Shown in pieces: positions 43,228 to 48,143 of a stretch of DNA of 48,143 nt. Location: the NCBI GenBank assembly GCA_903822055.1, contig CAIJNR010000032.1, positions 1-48,143 of the forward strand, written 5' to 3'. The position numbers and the translations under genes were made by a program. This stretch comes from an uncultured Francisellaceae bacterium (GTDB lineage Bacteria; Pseudomonadota; Gammaproteobacteria; UBA6186; Azoamicaceae). Under the pieces are notes generated by a model. The model made no database searches. It had not been told where the DNA came from and saw nothing but the letters and a program-made list of their open reading frames with translations. Positions within the stretch are counted from its first letter, which is position 1. Every line of letters begins with the position of its first letter.

Positions 43228-44295
43228 ATGGAAATCACGGAATTATTAGCTTTTGCAGTAAAAAATCGCGCTTCAGATTTACATTTATCTGCAGACATGC
43301 CCCCTGTTATTAGGGTAGATGGCGACATGCGTAAATTAGATATGGAACCAATATCTAACAAAGATGTACATACGATGCTGTACGATATTATGAATGACAA
43401 ACAACGTAGATCCTATGATCAAGATTTAGAAATAGATTTTTCTTTCGAAGTACCAAATTTATCCAGATTTCGTGTAAATGCTTTCAATCAACATCGTGGA
43501 TCTGGTGGCGTATTTAGAACAATTCCATCTAAAGTATTAAGCCTAGAAGCCCTAAAATGTCCCGATATATTTAAAGAAATATCAGAAACTCCTAGAGGAT
43601 TAATTTTAGTAACTGGTCCTACAGGTAGTGGTAAAAGTACTACTTTAGCCGCAATGGTTGATTATATAAACACTAATAAACATCACCACATTTTAACAAT
43701 AGAAGATCCGATAGAGTTTGTACATACTAGCAAAAGAAGTTTAGTCTCTCAGCGAGAAGTACATAGAGATACCTTAGGATTCACCGAAGCTCTCCGTTCT
43801 GCATTAAGAGAAGATCCCGATGTTATTTTAGTTGGAGAATTACGCGAGCTAGAAACTATTAGATTGGCACTAACTGCTGCAGAAACTGGTCACTTGGTAT
43901 TTGGCACTCTACACACCACTTCAGCTGCAAAAACAATTAATCGTATTGTTGACGTGTTTCCTGGAGCAGAAAAAGATATAGTACGTACAATGCTTTCTGA
44001 TTCAATTCGCGCAGTAATATCACAAACCTTACTCCCTAAACAACCTTCTGGTCGAATAGCAGTACACGAAATTATGATAGGTGTATCATCTATTCGTAAT
44101 TTAATTAGAGAAAACAAAATAGCACAAATGTATTCTGTCATTCAAACTGGACGCGCTATTGGCATGCAAACTTTAGATCAAGCTTTGCAAAAATTAGTAG
44201 AAAGAGGAGAAGTAGACGCTAAAACTGCTAGGACAAAAGCGGAAAATAAAGATTTATTTAAAACAACAGATAAAGGGTCGGCTACTGAAGAATAA
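43228..44295 (+). CDS. pilT: Type IV pilus retraction ATPase PilT
   Basis: The 355-residue hexameric ATPase has the N-terminal ASDLHLSADMPP, Walker A GPTGSGKSTTLAA, Asp box LTIEDPIEFVH, Walker B EDPDVILVGELREL, the His box GHLVFGTLHT and the C-terminal AIRNLIRE-like SSIRNLIRENKIAQ. It powers pilus retraction. AGG precedes the ATG. It sits 45 bases upstream of its paralogue pilU in the same direction. Confidence 0.96.
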   Translation: MEITELLAFAVKNRASDLHLSADMPPVIRVDGDMRKLDMEPISNKDVHTMLYDIMNDKQRRSYDQDLEIDFSFEVPNLSRFRVNAFNQHRGSGGVFRTIPSKVLSLEALKCPDIFKEISETPRGLILVTGPTGSGKSTTLAAMVDYINTNKHHHILTIEDPIEFVHTSKRSLVSQREVHRDTLGFTEALRSALREDPDVILVGELRELETIRLALTAAETGHLVFGTLHTTSAAKTINRIVDVFPGAEKDIVRTMLSDSIRAVISQTLLPKQPSGRIAVHEIMIGVSSIRNLIRENKIAQMYSVIQTGRAIGMQTLDQALQKLVERGEVDAKTARTKAENKDLFKTTDKGSATEE

Positions 44296-44340
44296 ACACC
44301 TACAACGAACAACAAATGCATAAAAAGTGGAAATTAATTT

Positions 44341-45447
44341 ATGTCAATGGTATCTGATTTATTAACAAAAATGGTCGAACAAAAAGGTTCTGATTTATTT
44401 ATAACTGTTGGCATGCCTGCTTGCATAAAATCTGATGGTAATATAAAAAACTTAGGTGACACAGCTTTTACCCCCCAACAAACTACCGAAATAATATTTT
44501 CCATGATGGACGAAAATCAAAAAACAGAATTTACTAACAAGAAAGAATGCAATTTTGCTTTACAAACTGATATTGGTAGATTCAGGGTAAATGCTTTTTA
44601 TCAACGCTGTCATGTTGGCGCAGTACTGCGCCGTATAGAAACTAAAATCCCAGAATTAGAAGAGTTACAAGTACCATCAGCTTTATCAGAATTTATAATG
44701 TTACAAAGAGGATTAGTTATATTAGTAGGAGCCACTGGTTCTGGAAAAAGTAGTACACTAGCTGCTATGATTGGTTATAGAAATAAAAATTCATCTGGTC
44801 ATATTATTACCATAGAAGATCCAGTTGAATTTGTTCATCCGCATATAAAAAGCATTATCACTCAACGAGAAGTTGGTATTGATACCGAATCTTTTGACTT
44901 AGCTCTAAAAAACACTCTGCGCCAAGCACCAGATGTGATTTTAATCGGAGAAATAAGATCCCAAGAAACTATGAGTTATGCCATTAATTTTGCAGAAACT
45001 GGCCATTTATGTTTAGCAACACTGCATGCTAATAATGCCAATCAAGCAATGGACAGAATAGTAAATTTTTTTCCACATGAAAAACGCCAACAACTACTAA
45101 CAGATTTATCGTTAAACTTGCGTGCGGTAATCGCTCAACAATTAATTCCTGTAGCCACCGGTAAAGGACGAATACCAGCCGTCGAAATTTTAATAAATAC
45201 CCCAGCTATTTCAGAAAGTATCAGGAAAGGAGAGATCTCCGCCATAAAAGAATTGATGTCTAAAGGTTCAACTATTGGCATGCAAACTTTTGACCAAGCA
45301 CTATTTAATTTACATAAAGCTGATAAAATTACTTACGACGAAGCAATCCAACATGCAGATTCAGAAAACGAACTGCGACTTATGATCAAACTAAGCAAAG
45401 GCAATGCTGGCAAATCCGAGTTTGACGGCATAAGATTACAAAATTAA
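44341..45447 (+). CDS. pilU: PilT-like retraction ATPase PilU
   Basis: The 368-residue protein is a PilT paralogue with GSDLFITVGMPA, Walker A GATGSGKSSTLAA, ITIEDPVEFVH, RQAPDVILIGEIRS and GHLCLATLHANN, the last diagnostic for PilU. PilU helps PilT under load. Its C-terminus (about 340-368) is longer than in PilT. Its last 12 bases overlap the converging ATPase gene. Confidence 0.94.
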   Translation: MSMVSDLLTKMVEQKGSDLFITVGMPACIKSDGNIKNLGDTAFTPQQTTEIIFSMMDENQKTEFTNKKECNFALQTDIGRFRVNAFYQRCHVGAVLRRIETKIPELEELQVPSALSEFIMLQRGLVILVGATGSGKSSTLAAMIGYRNKNSSGHIITIEDPVEFVHPHIKSIITQREVGIDTESFDLALKNTLRQAPDVILIGEIRSQETMSYAINFAETGHLCLATLHANNANQAMDRIVNFFPHEKRQQLLTDLSLNLRAVIAQQLIPVATGKGRIPAVEILINTPAISESIRKGEISAIKELMSKGSTIGMQTFDQALFNLHKADKITYDEAIQHADSENELRLMIKLSKGNAGKSEFDGIRLQN

Positions 45448-46665
45448 TTCAGCTATTTCTTGCCAAGAAATAGCATATATACCATCTGATAATTTTACTT
45501 TCCTTAAAGTTTGACATACCACATAAGCGTTAATGACATTATTATATTCTTCTTTAAATAATTTAAGATGTTTAATATCAGATAAATTAGGTTTGTCTGT
45601 TAGTTTTACTTCTATTGGAATTAACAGATCATCTTTAACAATTACCCAATCAACTTCTTGCCCATTTACATCTCTCCAAAAATGAATTTTTACTTTGTGA
45701 TCTATATTATTTGCTCTGGCTAAACGCACTAACTCTAATCCAACAAATTGTTCAAACAATTTTCCTAAATATGTTTCTGGTAATTTAATTCCTTCAAGAG
45801 CACTTACGCGCCTTATTCCTAAATCAAAAAATAAATATTTAGGAGTTTTAATTAATTTACGCCGAGTCTGAGATTTTATTAATGGATCAATACGTTCTGC
45901 AATTAAACAATCTTCTAGAATTTGATAATAAGATGCGATGGTCGTATGAGCCACTCCAATCTCTTGAGAAAGTTTACGAAAATTTACTATATTGCCAGAT
46001 TCAGAAGCAGCTAAATGCAAAAATCTTGAAAAAAAACCAACATTACGCACAACAGCCTCAGCACGAATTTCTTCTTCTAAATAAGTAGTAACATAAGAAC
46101 TTAAATCTATTTCTTTATCATTTGAATCTAATACAGTAAATACCCCAGGTAATGTCCCATACAATAACAACTCTTTTAATGAAGTATTTAAGTTAACAGC
46201 AGCAGCGATTTTATTATTAATTTTAGCAATCTCAAGATAAGTTAACGGATCCAACTTTAAAGATACCACCCTACCAGGAAGTAAATTAATTTTTGAACCA
46301 GAATATAATTTTCTAGCAGACGAACCAGTTAAAATAAATTTTGCAATATCTCGATCTATTAAATCTTGTACTACATTCAAAATCTCTGGAATTTTTTGTA
46401 TTTCGTCTATAACTACCAATGGCTTAGTATTTAGCTGTTCTGCTAAAGCCTCTATTTCCCCTAACAGCAACCCTGGTTGTTGCTCATAACGCTGTCTAAT
46501 TGTTGGTTGAACAAAAGAGACAGTAAAATCAGCTACTAACCTATTAATTAATGTTGTTTTGCCTGTTTGACGAGCCCCTAACAATAAAACGCTTTTATTA
46601 CGATCTAATGCCCTGGTTATTGAATTTTCTAGCAATCTATTTATATATTTTTTTTTGGAGTCCAT
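45436..46665 (-). CDS. AAA ATPase with DUF4143 domain
   Basis: The 409-residue protein has Walker A LLLGARQTGKTTLI near residue 28, Walker B PLVVIDEIQKI and FILTGSSARKL in the AAA_14 domain, then a C-terminal DUF4143 with a nuclease-like HFWRDVNGQEVDWVI that resembles the PD-(D/E)xK arrangement (Asp, Gln-Glu-Val-Asp, then IEVKLTDK). Such proteins are widespread in accessory regions; their role is not settled. I chose ATG 46665 with GGAG close upstream; longer starts at 46674 and a TTG at 46701 exist. It is on the reverse strand between pilU and the minor pilin gene and breaks the pilus cluster. Confidence 0.85.
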   Translation of the reverse strand: MDSKKKYINRLLENSITRALDRNKSVLLLGARQTGKTTLINRLVADFTVSFVQPTIRQRYEQQPGLLLGEIEALAEQLNTKPLVVIDEIQKIPEILNVVQDLIDRDIAKFILTGSSARKLYSGSKINLLPGRVVSLKLDPLTYLEIAKINNKIAAAVNLNTSLKELLLYGTLPGVFTVLDSNDKEIDLSSYVTTYLEEEIRAEAVVRNVGFFSRFLHLAASESGNIVNFRKLSQEIGVAHTTIASYYQILEDCLIAERIDPLIKSQTRRKLIKTPKYLFFDLGIRRVSALEGIKLPETYLGKLFEQFVGLELVRLARANNIDHKVKIHFWRDVNGQEVDWVIVKDDLLIPIEVKLTDKPNLSDIKHLKLFKEEYNNVINAYVVCQTLRKVKLSDGIYAISWQEIAELIL

Positions 46666-46736
46666 ACGCTCCATTTTAGTAGATTTTGGAGCATACGGCA
46701 ACCATAAGATTACAAAATTAACTTATACTTTCTCTT

Positions 46737-47609
46737 ATGAGAAAAATTACTAAATTTAACATTCCTGGCATGAATCTAATTGGTTTGATGATTAGTTCAG
46801 CACTTGGTGCTTTTATATTAGCAGTTATCGTTAAAGTGTCTTTTACTGTAAGCAATAACTTTCAAATTATCAAAGCCACCTCCGAATTAGAATCTTCTGC
46901 CAGAATGCTTAATAATTTTTTTGGAAAAGTATTACTTTCAAATGGATATAACAATCCCTCTACCAACCCAAATTTTTTTAAAATAAGTGCCGACGGTAAG
47001 TCAGTTAATTTTTCTTTATGGTACAAAGGCGGTCTAGACGGCACGTTACTTTGTTCAGGACACCAAGAAACTAATCCTGCTAATTTAAATTTAATAACTA
47101 TTTTTTTTAAAAAGCCAACCTCAACCGCATTATCATTATTAGATGGATATGCTACATGTTCAGACCCAAGTCTAAACCCAAGTCTAACATTACCAACCGA
47201 TGGAACAGCTAGTGGTGTATCATATACCCCAATTATCAGTAAAGCGCAATTTGCTGGTTTTTATGTAGCTCCTATAGTGGCAGATATAACTGATCCCAAC
47301 AATAAAATAGCAACTTTACCACTTTTGTCTAATGCTAATCCAGCTGTTACTTATAAATCTAATGGCATTAAATTAGCAATTGTATTAAGATCATCAATAC
47401 CTGTTTTCAATATTAACAGAGTAGTAGAATTTAAGAATATTTTTAATCAACCCATATTATTTGCTAATAACACCACAAATCCACAAGGTGACAAATATTT
47501 GTATAAATTAGTTATTATTCAATCTCCGTTTGTTTATACTAGCGTATATGATCCAACTACTTTAAGCTATGATCTAACTAACAGTACCATAGTAAAAATA
47601 TCTAATTAA
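46737..47609 (+). CDS. Minor pilin-like protein (PilW/PilV type) without Glu5
   Basis: The 290-residue protein starts with a short basic leader and a prepilin-type site, IPG followed by MNLIGLMISSALGAFILAV. In typical pilins the fifth residue after the cleaved Gly is Glu; here it is Gly. The remaining 270 residues form a globular domain with two Cys (about residues 101 and 140). Size and hydrophobic start fit PilW-like minor pilins that initiate type IV pili. It is 71 bases from the divergent ATPase start. Family identity beyond the N-terminus was not recognised. Confidence 0.6.
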   Translation: MRKITKFNIPGMNLIGLMISSALGAFILAVIVKVSFTVSNNFQIIKATSELESSARMLNNFFGKVLLSNGYNNPSTNPNFFKISADGKSVNFSLWYKGGLDGTLLCSGHQETNPANLNLITIFFKKPTSTALSLLDGYATCSDPSLNPSLTLPTDGTASGVSYTPIISKAQFAGFYVAPIVADITDPNNKIATLPLLSNANPAVTYKSNGIKLAIVLRSSIPVFNINRVVEFKNIFNQPILFANNTTNPQGDKYLYKLVIIQSPFVYTSVYDPTTLSYDLTNSTIVKISN

Positions 47610-47723
47610 TATAAGCTCACTGAATATAGTCCTATTCTGAATTATATTCTCGCAATAAAATCATTTGATATCAAACCACCAATAACATTGCTAAAAACTA
47701 ATTATTAAACAACAATATTATTT

Positions 47724-48143
47724 ATGCATAGAAAAATTAAACAGGGAATGTTTCTAATAGCTAGCTTGTTATTAACCTCCGTACTGACAGCTACTGGTAT
47801 TGTATTAATAAAAGTTACCGCTAGCGGAAAACAAATTTCTGACAATTCTATAAAAAAGACTCAATTATTAACCGCAACCACAATGTCTAATTCTATCATT
47901 AGCGCTTCTATAGATAATATCATGAAAGCAAATTCTACTGCCAATATTTTTTTAGTAGATACATCAACTGGATCAAGAACTATCGTACAAAATCCCACAA
48001 CAACAAAAAATTTATGCACAGAAATTTTTAATAAATCAACCTGCGATACACTAGGAACAGGCCCTACCAACCCAATAACTCTAGTCCCAGCTGCTCAGCA
48101 ACTCGGTAATTTTAGTATAAGCCAATCAGGACCAACCATTACG
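47724..48143 (+). CDS. Minor pilin-like protein (PilX type), 5' part only
   Basis: An open frame of 140 codons starts at ATG 47724 and runs off the right edge. The N-terminus (MHRKIKQG then MFLIASLLLTSVLTATGIV) has a basic leader, a Gly cleavage site and a hydrophobic helix as in PilX-like minor pilins, again without Glu5. The periplasmic part is Ser/Thr/Asn-rich with two Cys (about 97 and 106). It follows the previous pilin-like gene by 114 bases in the same direction, in line with the pilW-pilX order of minor pilin operons. The frame has no stop and the 3' end is unknown. Confidence 0.55.
   Translation, partial: MHRKIKQGMFLIASLLLTSVLTATGIVLIKVTASGKQISDNSIKKTQLLTATTMSNSIISASIDNIMKANSTANIFLVDTSTGSRTIVQNPTTTKNLCTEIFNKSTCDTLGTGPTNPITLVPAAQQLGNFSISQSGPTIT

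Overview
The window is AT-rich (roughly one third G+C by eye, not computed) and looks like a chromosome segment of a gammaproteobacterium with an intracellular lifestyle, most likely in or near the Legionellales. The evidence is the ruvA-ruvB-tolQ-tolR-tolA-tolB-pal-cpoB order, tkt-gap-pgk-pyk, pilT-pilU, a small membrane protein resembling the Dot/Icm component IcmD, and LRR and ankyrin proteins typical of host-directed effectors. No species is claimed.

Layout. 1-5.1 kb: cell-wall sugar recycling (end of an AmgK-like kinase, MurU-like nucleotidyltransferase), rpe, a GcvR-like ACT protein, a PerM-type permease, a TusA-like protein and a BepA-like M48 protease. 5.1-8.8 kb: an accessory stretch with an LRR protein of six exact 31-residue repeats, the IcmD-like protein, tRNA-Lys, a transposase remnant, an ankyrin protein and an unrecognised 271-aa protein. 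8.8-10.8 kb: a queuosine-precursor transporter and an unusual tRNA-guanine transglycosylase. 10.8-17.0 kb: a compact type II fatty acid/polyketide-like operon (acyltransferase, KASIII, FabA, FabZ-like, KASII, unusual carrier protein, PlsC-type acyltransferase, phosphopantetheinyl transferase) with no reductase. 17.1-25.4 kb: a lipoprotein, then a reverse-strand glycan locus (GDP-mannose to GDP-fucose, glycosyltransferases, methyltransferases). 25.5-32.0 kb: the Tol-Pal envelope system and RuvAB. 32.1-41.6 kb: dapB, the glycolytic genes, an EamA transporter, metK, rsmE and ruvX. 41.7-48.1 kb: a small unknown protein, hemW, pilT/pilU, a DUF4143-type ATPase and minor pilin-like genes running off the end.

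The most interesting signals are: (1) the 10.8-17.0 kb lipid/polyketide operon, which carries its own activating enzyme, its own acyl acceptor enzyme and a carrier protein with Asn-Ser in place of the usual Asp-Ser; (2) a family of double-hairpin GC-rich repeats (three copies) whose stems differ by compensatory changes, one of which supplies the last 17 codons and stop of transketolase and pairs with a perfect inverted copy just upstream of gap; (3) a YhhQ-Tgt pair whose Tgt substrate loop suggests queuine salvage; (4) a pyruvate kinase without its C-terminal domain; (5) an ankyrin gene whose end reads out of frame through the tail of a dead transposase.
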